Origin: UBA3537 sp038106885
Lineage (GTDB): Bacteria > Bacteroidota > Bacteroidia > Flavobacteriales > Flavobacteriaceae
NCBI GenBank assembly: GCA_038106885.1
Contig: JAYNFX010000011.1
Coordinates: forward strand, 1 to 34,219
Length of the DNA: 34,219 nt
Direction: 5' to 3'
This document shows positions 8,550-16,550 of this stretch, one piece after another. Position numbers and translations under genes: made by a program. The first letter of the stretch is position 1, and each line of letters opens with the position of its first letter. The notes beneath the pieces are model-generated. The model had not been told where the DNA came from. It saw only the letters and a program-made list of their open reading frames with translations, and searched no databases.

Positions 8550-9487
8550 CTAATTTTTTAAAAGTTGGTAATGGTAAAGATATTCACCGTCATAAATATA
8601 CAAGGTTTGATTCATTACAAAAAACTGTTTAATTATTTTTTTTTGTGTCTTTAAAAATTGGATTTGGTCATTTGAAAAAGTTTTGTAGAATAGTGAATTA
8701 TCTTTTTTAAAAATTATAAAATCATCACCTAATTTAAATTTATCATAGCCCTTGTGTTCAATTTTTGAAACTTGACTTCCAGTGTAATTGTAATGAAAGA
8801 ATTTAGATTTTGTCAAAGCAAAAACATTATTGTAATTACTATTTAAACAAATTACTTCTTCATTAAATGGTAATGTTCTAAGTTGTGTTTTTTGTCTTTT
8901 GTAATCAAATAGTTCGAGTTCAAGATTAATTGAATTGAATAACCAAAATGTATTTTCATTTGCATAGGCTATCTGGCTTATTCTTCTGTATGGAAATATA
9001 TTATTAAAGTCGATAATTCTAATTTCTGCTAACCTGTTATCCAATAATACAATTGTATTAAAATCTTTGTGAAGCAAAGCTATTTTTAAAGCATTAAAAA
9101 TTTTTACTTGATCAATTTTTCCTAACTGAAGATTGCTATATGAAAAAGTTTTATCAATTTGTTTTTTTTCAAAGGCATTATTATTTAAATAGTAATAAGA
9201 GTCAAATCGATCAACTCCTAATAAATTATCTACTTTAATACGTTCTGTTTTGACTAACTTGAGTTNNNNNNNNNNNNNNNNNNNNNNNNNNNNNNNNNNN
9301 NNNNNNNNNNNNNNNNNNNNNNNNNNNNNNNNNNNNNNNNNNNNNNNNNNNNNNNNNNNNNNNNNTCAACTCCTAATAAATTATCTACTTTAATACGTTC
9401 TGTTTTGACTAACTTGAGTTGAACAGAGTTTTGAGAATATAAAATAGTTTTAAAAACTAAGAAAATGAAGATATAGTATTTTTTCAT
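8550..9487 (-). CDS. Exported protein of unknown function (interrupted by a false gap)
   Basis: The start at 9487 gives a clear signal peptide (MKKYYIFIFLVFKTILYSQN). The gene appears broken by 100 N at 9266-9365, but the 55 bases on each side of the gap are identical. Merging the two copies leaves one uninterrupted reading frame: 122 + 661 = 783 bases, 260 residues. The junction reads KVDNLLGVDRFDSYYLNN. The product has repeated Tyr/Phe-rich strands (NTFWLFNSINLELELFDYK, YNNVFALTKSKFFHYNY, DGEYLYHYQLL) resembling a small beta-propeller or repeat-sheet fold. No known catalytic motif is seen. It is co-directional with the deoxynucleoside kinase (3 bases apart), a pairing I believe recurs in flavobacteria. 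Function unknown. Confidence 0.82.
9211..9420. repeat. 55-base identical flanks around an assembly gap (contig overlap artefact)
   Basis: Bases 9211-9265 and 9366-9420 are identical over all 55 positions and abut the 100-N run on either side. This is what a scaffolder leaves when two contigs that overlap by one assembly k-mer are joined with a fixed N-run. Collapsing them restores an open reading frame, which argues against a real biological repeat. Confidence 0.9.
9266..9365. other. Assembly gap of 100 N (false gap)
   Basis: A run of exactly 100 N. Its two flanks are the same 55-base sequence, so the true gap length is probably minus 55, that is, no missing sequence. Confidence 0.95.
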
Positions 9488-9627
9488 TGTTTGTAATTTA
9501 CAAAAAATGGCACTTTTTTTGTTACAATTTAACAATATAATCGTCATACTAAAAGAACATAAATTTTACCTGTGAGTAATTCAAAACTTCTAGTAAATAA
9601 AACAACTTTTTAAATTATAAATTACCT

Positions 9628-10449
9628 ATGAATAACTTTTTTAAACTTATAATAATTTTATTAACTTCTAGTTTATCAGCTTATGCACAGAGCTTTGAAG
9701 GTATTGCAACTTATAAAACTCAACAAAAATTTGATTTTGAAATTGATAGTGCAAAAGTGGGTGGTTCCGCAATGAAAAAACAAATAATGGGAATGTTAAA
9801 AAAACAATTTCAAAAAACCTTTTTATTGAGTTTTGATAAAAATAATTCCCTGTATAAAGAAGATTTAGAATTAGCACCTCCATCTGTTGGGTCAAATATT
9901 GTGGTGGTCAGTTCAGGCTTTGGTCCTGGAGTCCTTTATAAAAACATCCAAAAAAAATATTTTATTGATCAAAAAGAGACTTATGGGAAACAATTTATTA
10001 TTAGAGACTCACTGGTGGCATTGAATTGGGTACTCCAAAAGGAGACAAAAAATATAGGGGAATACACATGTTTTAAGGCTACATATAATATTAAAGCAAC
10101 TAATTTTACTTTTGACGGACATCAATCAGCTAATCTTCCCGTTAGTAGAGAGGTAACAGCTTGGTATACACCTCAAATACCGATTAGTAATGGACCATCT
10201 CAATACCATGGTTTGCCAGGTTTAATATTAGAGGTTAATGATGGTGATACGACTATTTTATGTAGTTCAATTACTCTTAATCCAAAAGATGGTGTAAAAA
10301 TTTATGAACCCAAAAAAGGATCAAAAGTAAGTCAAGCAGAGTATAATAAAATAATGTTGAAAAAATCCAAAGAGATGAGTGAGCAATTTAGAAGCAAAAG
10401 TAGCGACTCAGAATCTGGAAATATTACAATTGAATATATTGAGCAATAA
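9628..10449 (+). CDS. GLPGLI family protein (exported, first of two)
   Basis: A 273-residue protein with a signal peptide (MNNFFKLIIILLTSSLSAYAQ). It carries the family signature WYTPQIPISNGPSQYHGLPG followed by LILEVNDGDTTI near residues 180-210, with the upstream family features YKNIQKKYFIDQKETYGKQF and IGEYTCFKATY. The GLPGLI family (TIGR01200) is restricted to Bacteroidota and has no established function; the mature protein is probably periplasmic or envelope-bound. A paralogue follows 64 bases downstream and then a TonB-receptor-like gene, so a role in handling or sensing an envelope ligand is an inference only. The C-terminus is rich in Lys/Ser/Glu. Confidence 0.9.
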   Translation: MNNFFKLIIILLTSSLSAYAQSFEGIATYKTQQKFDFEIDSAKVGGSAMKKQIMGMLKKQFQKTFLLSFDKNNSLYKEDLELAPPSVGSNIVVVSSGFGPGVLYKNIQKKYFIDQKETYGKQFIIRDSLVALNWVLQKETKNIGEYTCFKATYNIKATNFTFDGHQSANLPVSREVTAWYTPQIPISNGPSQYHGLPGLILEVNDGDTTILCSSITLNPKDGVKIYEPKKGSKVSQAEYNKIMLKKSKEMSEQFRSKSSDSESGNITIEYIEQ

Positions 10450-10492
10450 TTTAATTTGTGAAGAATTTAACTCACTGTTGTTAAACATAATG

Positions 10493-10500
10493 TACATTTG
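10493..10500 (+). promoter_or_regulatory. Possible -7 promoter element before the second GLPGLI gene
   Basis: TACATTTG matches TAnnTTTG exactly and ends 13 bases before the start codon at 10514, implying a very short leader. No TTG at the usual distance was found, so this is a half-supported site. Confidence 0.35.
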
Positions 10501-10513
10501 AAAAATTTTTATA

Positions 10514-11211
10514 ATGATTGCAAATAGAATAAAAAATCTTTTACTGTTAATGATAATCTTGGTGTCAAATCACATAATATCTCAAGATTTTCAAGGCAAA
10601 GCCTATTATTTTTCAAAAACTTCTCCTGATATGAGTGGATGGGGGAATGGGCAGATGACTGATGCACAAAAGAAACAGATCTCAGACAGAATGAAAGGTA
10701 TGTTTGAAAAAAGTTACATACTTACATTTGATAAAATTTCTTCAATATACGAAGAAGAGGAGGTATTGTCAGCACCTGGAAAAGGTGGATTTAATTGGTG
10801 GAGTAGTTTTACTGCTGGGCCTCAATACAAAAACATCAATGACAACCAATTTGTTCAAGATCAAGATTTCTATGGAAGACAGTTTTTAATTACAGACTCA
10901 CTAGAAAAACTAGATTGGAAAATTGGAAATGAGACAAAGCAGATTGGTAAATATTTGTGTATTAAGGCAACAGCTGTTAAAACTGTTGATGAGTTTGATT
11001 GGAGAAGTATGCGTGGTAAGTCCAGAAAAAATAAAACTGAATCACAAAATAAATCTGAAAAGACAAAATCTATAACAGAGGATATTGAAATTCCAAAGAC
11101 TATAAATGTTGTTGCATGGTATACACCTCAAATTCCAATTAGTCAAGGACCGGGGGAGTTTTGGGGATTACCAGGCTTAATCCTTGAAGTTAATGCTGAT
11201 CGAACTACAAT
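10514..11211 (+). CDS. GLPGLI family protein (second of two; 3' end lost in gap)
   Basis: The visible 232 residues have a signal peptide (MIANRIKNLLLLMIILVSNH and ISQ) and align along their length with the upstream GLPGLI gene: GPQYKNINDNQFVQDQDFYG, KQIGKYLCIKAT, WYTPQIPISQGPGEFWGLPG, LILEVNADRTT. An insert rich in Lys/Asn/Glu (about residues 165-190) is absent from the first copy. The reading frame is open into the N-run only because N codons are not stops; homology changes completely after the gap, so the gene must end inside it. By comparison with the first copy about 60-70 residues are missing. Confidence 0.88.
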
Positions 11212-11311
11212 NNNNNNNNNNNNNNNNNNNNNNNNNNNNNNNNNNNNNNNNNNNNNNNNNNNNNNNNNNNNNNNNNNNNNNNNNNNNNNNNNNNNNNNNN
11301 NNNNNNNNNNN
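11212..11311. other. Assembly gap of 100 N (real missing sequence)
   Basis: A run of exactly 100 N whose flanks do not overlap. It must hide the last ~200 bases of the GLPGLI gene, any intergenic DNA, and the start codon and signal peptide of the receptor gene, so the true size is probably a few hundred bases rather than 100. Confidence 0.9.
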
Positions 11312-13981
11312 TATTCACAAATTAAACTTGAGGGATATGTAAAAGATTCTCTTGGTAATGGATTAGAGTTAGCTAACGTTATCGCAATTAACAAAGCAAC
11401 AAGCGCTTTAGACTCCTACGGAATAACAAACGAGGATGGTCGCTATAAGCTTAATCTTAAAAAGAATACAATTTACTCAATCCAAGTCAGTTACATTGGC
11501 ATGAAATCAGCTGCTGAAAGATTGGAGACATTAACATCTGATTTGACAAAAGATTTTATCCTTCAAGAAGATAACTTATTAGACGAAGTTGAGTTAACAT
11601 ATGAAATGCCAGTAACTGTGAGTGGTGATACTTTGACATATAATGCAGATTCTTTCAATAAAGGAACAGAGCGTAAACTGGAAGATGTTTTAGAAAACTT
11701 ACCAGGAGTTGAAATCAACGACGACGGCCAGGTTGAAGTTGAGGGCAAAGTAGTTACAAAGGTTATGGTTGAGGGCAAAGATTTTTTTGATGGAGATAGT
11801 AAATTAGCAACAAAAAATATTCCTTCAAATGCCGTTGACAAGGTCCAGGTTTTAAAAAATTATGCAGAAGTTGGACAGTTAAGTGGTGTTACAAACAACC
11901 AAAATAATGTCGCTTTGAACATTAAGCTCAAAGAAGGTAAAAAGAATTTTTGGTTTGGTAACATATTAGGTGGCGGTGGAGAGCCTGAAGTTCATCCTAA
12001 GACAGATAATTTGTATTTAATCCAACCAAAATTATTTTATTATAGCCCAGAATATAGTTTAAACTTCATTGGAGACTTAAATAATATTGGTGAAGTAGCT
12101 TTCACTAGAAGAGACTATTTTAATTTCACAGGTGGGTTTAAAAGACCAAGTGCAACTAGTGGTACTAGTATAAATCTAGGAAATAATGATATTGGTTTTT
12201 TGACACTCCAAAATAATCGTGCTAAAGACATAAATACAAAATTTGGAGCTGCAAATTTCAGTTGGTCCCCAAAGAGTTCTTTAGATTTAGGAGGTTTTGC
12301 CATATTTTCAAATAGCAGAAATGAACTTCAAGAAAATAGATCGATTCAATACACTGATGCAGGAATTGGTATTCCAAATGAGGAGACCCAAAGTAATACT
12401 TTTCAAGAAAATAATTTAGGAATGCTTAAATTATCAACAAAATATCAGCCCGATGCGAATAATCAACTCGAGTATGAGGTTTTTGGGCAGTTATCTCAAA
12501 GTGAACAAGATCAACGCTTTTTTTCTTCTATTAACCAATCAATTGATCAAATAGAAGAAGTTACACCATTTAATTTAAGTCAAAACTTGAATTACTATTA
12601 TACTCTTGACGATAAAAATATTTTTGCTCTAGAAGCTCAGCATGTATTAAAAGATGAAGACCCTTTATATAATGCCATTTTAGAGGACAAATTTAGCTAT
12701 GATGACACTGCTGAAAATCTTGGGTTAGATCAATTTCAAAGCAATTATAATTTAAGTCAAGAAAAACGCGTACAATCTAATCAGTTAGATGCAAAGCTTG
12801 ATTATTGGAGGATATTAAATAAAAAAAGTAATTTGAATTTTACATTAGGAACAATTTTTAGTCATCAAAAATTTGACTCAAATATATTTCAATTTTTAGA
12901 TGACGGATCTTTGTATGATTCGTCACCAACTGATGTTTCTGATGTAAATTCAATAGACTACAGATTTACCGATTTATATTTAGGGCTTCATTACAGATTA
13001 AAGACAGGAATCTTTACGATTACACCTGGAATTTCTGGGCATGCATATAATGTTAATAATACCCAATTTGGTCAAAAAGCTACTGATAATTTTTTTAGGT
13101 TTTTACCTGATTTAAATGTGATTGTACAGCTTAAAAAGAGTGAGACTCTTAATCTAAATTACAGAATGCAAACACAGTTTACAGATGTTTCAAATTTTGC
13201 CAGTGGTTTGGTATTAAATAATTACAATTCTTTATTTTCTGGGAACCCTTACTTAGAAAATGCATTATCACACAATGTTAGTCTGTTTTATTATAGCTTT
13301 AACATGTTTAATTACACTAATGTTTTTGCGAGTCTTAATTATAATAAAAGTATTGATAATATACGTACACAATCTGTGTTTCAACCCGGAAGTGTAATTA
13401 GAGTGTCAACACCATTTAACTCTCCATTTGCAGATGAGAGTATGAATGCAAGTGGTCGATTTCAACGGACATTTGGAAAAATTAGAGGAACTTTAAGAGC
13501 AAATTTTAATTATTCAATTTTCAATCAATTTATTCAAAATAGAAGATCAGAAAATGAAACTTTTTCACAGACTTATAGAGCTCAAATCCGAACAAATTTT
13601 AGAACTGCACCTAATCTAGATTTAAGTTATCGTTACACTATACAAGATAATAATTTAGGTCAAAATAGTACTAAGTTTTATACAAAAAGCCCAACAATAG
13701 AGCTTGATGCTTTATTTTTAAAGTCTTTTACTTTTAGAACAGATTACTCATTCAATGATTTTAGTGATGAGATTGGAACTATAAATACATTTGAGTTTTG
13801 GAATGCTTCATTATCATATCGTAAGAACGAAGATGCTAAATTTGAATATGAATTAAGAGCAACCAATCTATTAGATACGAGATCCCAAAATCAAAGTAAT
13901 GCAGGGAATATTTCAGTTAGCGCAACAGAGTATTTTATACAACCTAGATATATTACGTTCAGGGTACGATTTGAGTTATAA
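11312..13981 (+). CDS. TonB-dependent-receptor-like outer-membrane beta-barrel protein (5' end lost in gap)
   Basis: The visible 889 residues start just after a signal-peptide end (YSQIKLEGYVKDSLGNGLEL). Residues ~4-85 are a carboxypeptidase-D regulatory-like domain (NEDGRYKLNLKKNTIYSIQV, SYIGMKS). A plug-like region follows (LTYNADSFNKGTERKLEDVL, ENLPGVEINDDGQVEVEGK, NAVDKVQVLKNYAEVGQLSG, NNVALNIKLKEGKKNFWFG). The rest is a long barrel with many Asn/Tyr/Phe strands ending in FRVRFEL. The layout fits the OMP_b-brl family of Bacteroidota. No SusD-like partner follows, so it is not a Sus pair; its neighbours are two GLPGLI proteins. The ligand is unknown. The apparent in-frame fusion to GLPGLI is a gap artefact. 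Confidence 0.88.
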   Translation, partial: YSQIKLEGYVKDSLGNGLELANVIAINKATSALDSYGITNEDGRYKLNLKKNTIYSIQVSYIGMKSAAERLETLTSDLTKDFILQEDNLLDEVELTYEMPVTVSGDTLTYNADSFNKGTERKLEDVLENLPGVEINDDGQVEVEGKVVTKVMVEGKDFFDGDSKLATKNIPSNAVDKVQVLKNYAEVGQLSGVTNNQNNVALNIKLKEGKKNFWFGNILGGGGEPEVHPKTDNLYLIQPKLFYYSPEYSLNFIGDLNNIGEVAFTRRDYFNFTGGFKRPSATSGTSINLGNNDIGFLTLQNNRAKDINTKFGAANFSWSPKSSLDLGGFAIFSNSRNELQENRSIQYTDAGIGIPNEETQSNTFQENNLGMLKLSTKYQPDANNQLEYEVFGQLSQSEQDQRFFSSINQSIDQIEEVTPFNLSQNLNYYYTLDDKNIFALEAQHVLKDEDPLYNAILEDKFSYDDTAENLGLDQFQSNYNLSQEKRVQSNQLDAKLDYWRILNKKSNLNFTLGTIFSHQKFDSNIFQFLDDGSLYDSSPTDVSDVNSIDYRFTDLYLGLHYRLKTGIFTITPGISGHAYNVNNTQFGQKATDNFFRFLPDLNVIVQLKKSETLNLNYRMQTQFTDVSNFASGLVLNNYNSLFSGNPYLENALSHNVSLFYYSFNMFNYTNVFASLNYNKSIDNIRTQSVFQPGSVIRVSTPFNSPFADESMNASGRFQRTFGKIRGTLRANFNYSIFNQFIQNRRSENETFSQTYRAQIRTNFRTAPNLDLSYRYTIQDNNLGQNSTKFYTKSPTIELDALFLKSFTFRTDYSFNDFSDEIGTINTFEFWNASLSYRKNEDAKFEYELRATNLLDTRSQNQSNAGNISVSATEYFIQPRYITFRVRFEL

Positions 13982-14002
13982 TATATCCAAAAACCCTATA
14001 AC

Positions 14003-15259
14003 TTAGAAATTGAAAGTTGATTTTATGGCAGGAATTAGATCTAATTTTTCCCATGTAAAAAGTTCTACTTCCATTTTTTTCTCAATACCATTTGGCTGAC
14101 GGAAGGTTTTTTCTACAAACTTATTAGTTCTTCCCATGTGACCATAAGCTGATGTCTCGCTATAAATTGGGGATCTTAATTTAAGAGATTTTTCAATTGC
14201 TGAAGGGCGAAGATCAACAATACTCATAATTTTCTTAGCTATTTCACCATCACTAATTTTTAAATTAGAAGAACCATAAGTATTTACATATAAACCAGTA
14301 GGTTTTGCAATGCCAATCGCATAGCTGACTTGAACTAATATTTCATTACATACTCCAGATGCAACCATATTTTTGGCTATATGGCGCATAGCATAAGCTC
14401 CAGAACGATCAACTTTACTTGGATCTTTTCCAGAAAATGCGCCTCCTCCATGAGCGCCTTTACCACCATAAGTATCTACAATTATTTTACGACCTGTTAA
14501 TCCAGTATCTCCATGAGGACCCCCTATGACAAATTTACCTGTTGGATTAATATGATATATTATTTTTTCGTCAAAAAGTTCCTGAATAGATTTAGGTAAT
14601 TTTGAAATTACTCTAGGTATTAAAATATTTTTTACATCTTTTTCTATCCTATTTAACATTGCATTATCGTCACTTAAAAATGGGTCATGTTGAGTAGATA
14701 GTACAATTGAATCAATTCTCAAAGGAATATTTTCATCACTGTATTCAATGGTTACTTGACTTTTGGAATCAGGGCGTAAATAAGTAATTTCTTTATTTTC
14801 ACGGCGAATAAAAGAGAGTTCTTTTAAAATTCTATTGGAAAGTTCTAAAGCTAAAGGCATGTAATTCTCAGTTTCATTAGTAGCGTATCCAAACATCATA
14901 CCTTGATCTCCAGCGCCTTGTTCTTCGAATTCATTTTTATCTACACCTCTATTAATGTCATCTGATTGTTCGTGTATAGCTGATAAAACCCCGCAAGAAT
15001 TTCCATCAAACATATATTCTCCTTTAGTGTAACCAATTTTATTTATAGTATCACGTGCAATCTGTTGAATATCAAGATATGTTTTTGATTTTACCTCTCC
15101 TGCTAATACAACTTGTCCAGTTGTAACAAGAGTTTCACAAGCCACTTTAGATTCTGGATCAAATGCGAGAAAATTATCAATAATTGCATCGCTAATTTGG
15201 TCGGCAACTTTGTCGGGGTGTCCCTCTGACACACTTTCAGATGTAAACAAATAACTCAT
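14003..15259 (-). CDS. metK: S-adenosylmethionine synthase
   Basis: A 418-residue MetK, which makes SAM from methionine and ATP in the cytosol. Seen: SESVSEGHPDKVADQISDAI at the N-terminus, EQGAGDQGMMFGYATNE, FVIGGPHGDTGLTGRKIIVD, and GGGAFSGKDPSKVDRSGAYA (the phosphate-binding P-loop-like block). Length is slightly above the bacterial norm of ~385-400, as in other flavobacteria. It is monocistronic and convergent with the receptor gene (21 bases between stops). Its leader carries SAM-II riboswitch hallmarks, so feedback by its own product is expected. Confidence 0.97.
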   Translation of the reverse strand: MSYLFTSESVSEGHPDKVADQISDAIIDNFLAFDPESKVACETLVTTGQVVLAGEVKSKTYLDIQQIARDTINKIGYTKGEYMFDGNSCGVLSAIHEQSDDINRGVDKNEFEEQGAGDQGMMFGYATNETENYMPLALELSNRILKELSFIRRENKEITYLRPDSKSQVTIEYSDENIPLRIDSIVLSTQHDPFLSDDNAMLNRIEKDVKNILIPRVISKLPKSIQELFDEKIIYHINPTGKFVIGGPHGDTGLTGRKIIVDTYGGKGAHGGGAFSGKDPSKVDRSGAYAMRHIAKNMVASGVCNEILVQVSYAIGIAKPTGLYVNTYGSSNLKISDGEIAKKIMSIVDLRPSAIEKSLKLRSPIYSETSAYGHMGRTNKFVEKTFRQPNGIEKKMEVELFTWEKLDLIPAIKSTFNF

Positions 15260-15288
15260 AGCTATAAATTATGAAGAAAAATTAGTAC

Positions 15289-15320
15289 AAAAGCTAAGGG
15301 ATTTTACTGCTTTAGCTTTT
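15289..15320 (-). promoter_or_regulatory. Competing hairpin in the metK leader (candidate expression platform)
   Basis: On the minus strand AAAAGCTAA (15320-15312) is the exact reverse complement of TTAGCTTTT (15297-15289), a 9-bp stem with a 14-base loop. The 5' arm contains the conserved AGCUAAA strand of the SAM-II aptamer, so aptamer and hairpin exclude each other. The 3' arm's UAGCU can also pair with AGCUA at 15263-15259, which includes the A of the start codon. The hairpin lacks a clean U-run, so it does not look like a terminator. Confidence 0.5.
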
Positions 15321-15360
15321 TTTTCTGAGGTTGCAATCAGATCAAATTTATCCTCAATTA
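15306..15360 (-). ncRNA. SAM-II-type riboswitch upstream of metK
   Basis: Read on the minus strand, a P1 helix is formed by TGAGG (15356-15352) and CCTCA (15330-15326). Between them lie AAATTTGA and ATTGCAA, corresponding to the conserved (G)AUUUGA and (C/A)UUGCA elements of SAM-II. An A-rich connector then leads to AGCTAAAG, the invariant 3' strand of the pseudoknot. CUG (15340-15338) can pair with CAG (15309-15307) as part of P2. The arrangement matches RF00521 as I remember it. SAM-II is known from Alphaproteobacteria and Bacteroidota before methionine/SAM genes, and it turns expression off when SAM binds. The likely transcription start (~15362) falls right at the aptamer's 5' end. Confidence 0.82.
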
Positions 15361-15369
15361 ATTTGAATG

Positions 15370-15377
15370 CAAATGTA
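15370..15377 (-). promoter_or_regulatory. Probable metK promoter -7 element
   Basis: On the minus strand TACATTTG matches TAnnTTTG exactly. A start about 7 bases downstream falls at ~15362, directly before the SAM-II aptamer, which supports both calls. A good TTG at the normal distance is not evident; the upstream region is an A/T run. Confidence 0.55.
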
Positions 15378-15458
15378 AAGATTTAAATTTTAAAAAAAAA
15401 CTTTGACTCAAATATGTAATTTAATATCTATATTTATTTAGATTGTAACTTTATTTTT

Positions 15459-16550
15459 TTGCTTAGATATAATTTTTCATTATTACTTTTTTTTATTTGT
15501 TTTTTTGCAATTTCTCAGAGCAAAAAAAATCTAAGTTATATTGATTTAAATTTTTTTTCAGGTAACATTGCTCGTCATAATGAAGACATAACTCATTTAA
15601 TACAAGATCATCCAAATGGATTAATATTAGGATGGAATAAGCAAGTTTCTGGAGAAAAGTTTTGGCATAGCCTTTATAATTATCCGGAATACGGAGTTTC
15701 TTTTAACACTCAAAATTTTAATAACGATGTTTTAGGTAATTCATTTGGTTTATTTGGACATTACAATTTTTATTTTTTCAAAAGGCGGTTATTATTCCGC
15801 TTTGCACAAGGAGTCTCTTATGTCACAAATCCTTACGATAAAATAAGTAATCCTAAAAACAATGCTTTTGGCTCTCATTTATTAAGTGGCTCTTATGTTA
15901 TGATTAATTATAAACATCCTAAATTTATAGGGCCATTGGCATTACAATGCGGCTTGACATTGCTTCATCTTTCTAATGGGAGTGTTAAGTCTCCAAATAA
16001 AAGTTTAAACACAATAGCTTTAAATATTGGTGTAAGTACAAGCATTAGTAATTCTTTTTCTTCAAAGAATAGCATTTCTCCAACTAAAATCGATTCCTCT
16101 TTTAAATATGGTGTTATTTTCAGATCCGGTATTAATCAAAGTGATGTTGTTGGTAGTAATCAATTTCCGTTTTATGTCTTTACTGGATATTTATTAAAAC
16201 AATTGAATAGTAAGAGTAGTATTGTTTTTGGAATGGATTATTTTAATTCAAAATTTTTAAAAGAATATATTTTTTATCAAAGTGTAGCCTACCCAGAAAA
16301 TAACATTGATAGCGATTTAGATTACAAGCGTTTAGGGGTTTTTATTGGTCACGAGCTATTATTTGGTAACTTTTCTATATTAACCGATCTTGGCCATTAC
16401 GTTTATGCTCCATTTGAATTTGAAGGATCTATTTACAACCGCTTAGGTTTTAAGCATCATATAACAAAAAGTATATTTTTTATTACTACTTTGAAATCTC
16501 ATGCAGCAAAAGCAGAATCACTAGAATTAGGAATAGGGATTAAATTATGA
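15459..16550 (+). CDS. Acyloxyacyl hydrolase / PagL-like outer-membrane protein (TTG start)
   Basis: A 363-residue predicted outer-membrane barrel. The start is TTG: no ATG or GTG occurs before residue 148 in this frame, and starting at TTG yields a good signal peptide (MLRYNFSLLLFFICFFAISQ). The middle region resembles lipid A 3-O-deacylase-like proteins: GLFGHYNFYFFKRRLLFRFA, GSHLLSGSYVMINYKHP, LLHLSNGSVKSPN. His170 and Ser172 in HLSN fit the PagL His-x-Ser-Asn catalytic pair. The third PagL residue (Glu, 14 positions after His) is Asn184 here, so catalysis is uncertain. The next gene overlaps by 4 bases (ATGA), showing tight coupling with a GIN-domain lipoprotein. Confidence 0.75.
   Translation: MLRYNFSLLLFFICFFAISQSKKNLSYIDLNFFSGNIARHNEDITHLIQDHPNGLILGWNKQVSGEKFWHSLYNYPEYGVSFNTQNFNNDVLGNSFGLFGHYNFYFFKRRLLFRFAQGVSYVTNPYDKISNPKNNAFGSHLLSGSYVMINYKHPKFIGPLALQCGLTLLHLSNGSVKSPNKSLNTIALNIGVSTSISNSFSSKNSISPTKIDSSFKYGVIFRSGINQSDVVGSNQFPFYVFTGYLLKQLNSKSSIVFGMDYFNSKFLKEYIFYQSVAYPENNIDSDLDYKRLGVFIGHELLFGNFSILTDLGHYVYAPFEFEGSIYNRLGFKHHITKSIFFITTLKSHAAKAESLELGIGIKL

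Noticed and set aside
9211..9420. Direct repeat of 55 bases that might be an attachment site or a duplication
   Set aside because: The copies directly abut an N-run and collapsing them restores a reading frame; it is an assembly overlap.
13975..14002. GTTATA/TATAAC pair between the receptor gene and metK as a terminator
   Set aside because: Six AT-rich pairs with a 16-base loop and no T-run; not convincing.
15289..15320. metK leader hairpin as an intrinsic terminator
   Set aside because: The U-run after the stem is interrupted (UUUUGUACUAA), so a competing or translational role fits better.
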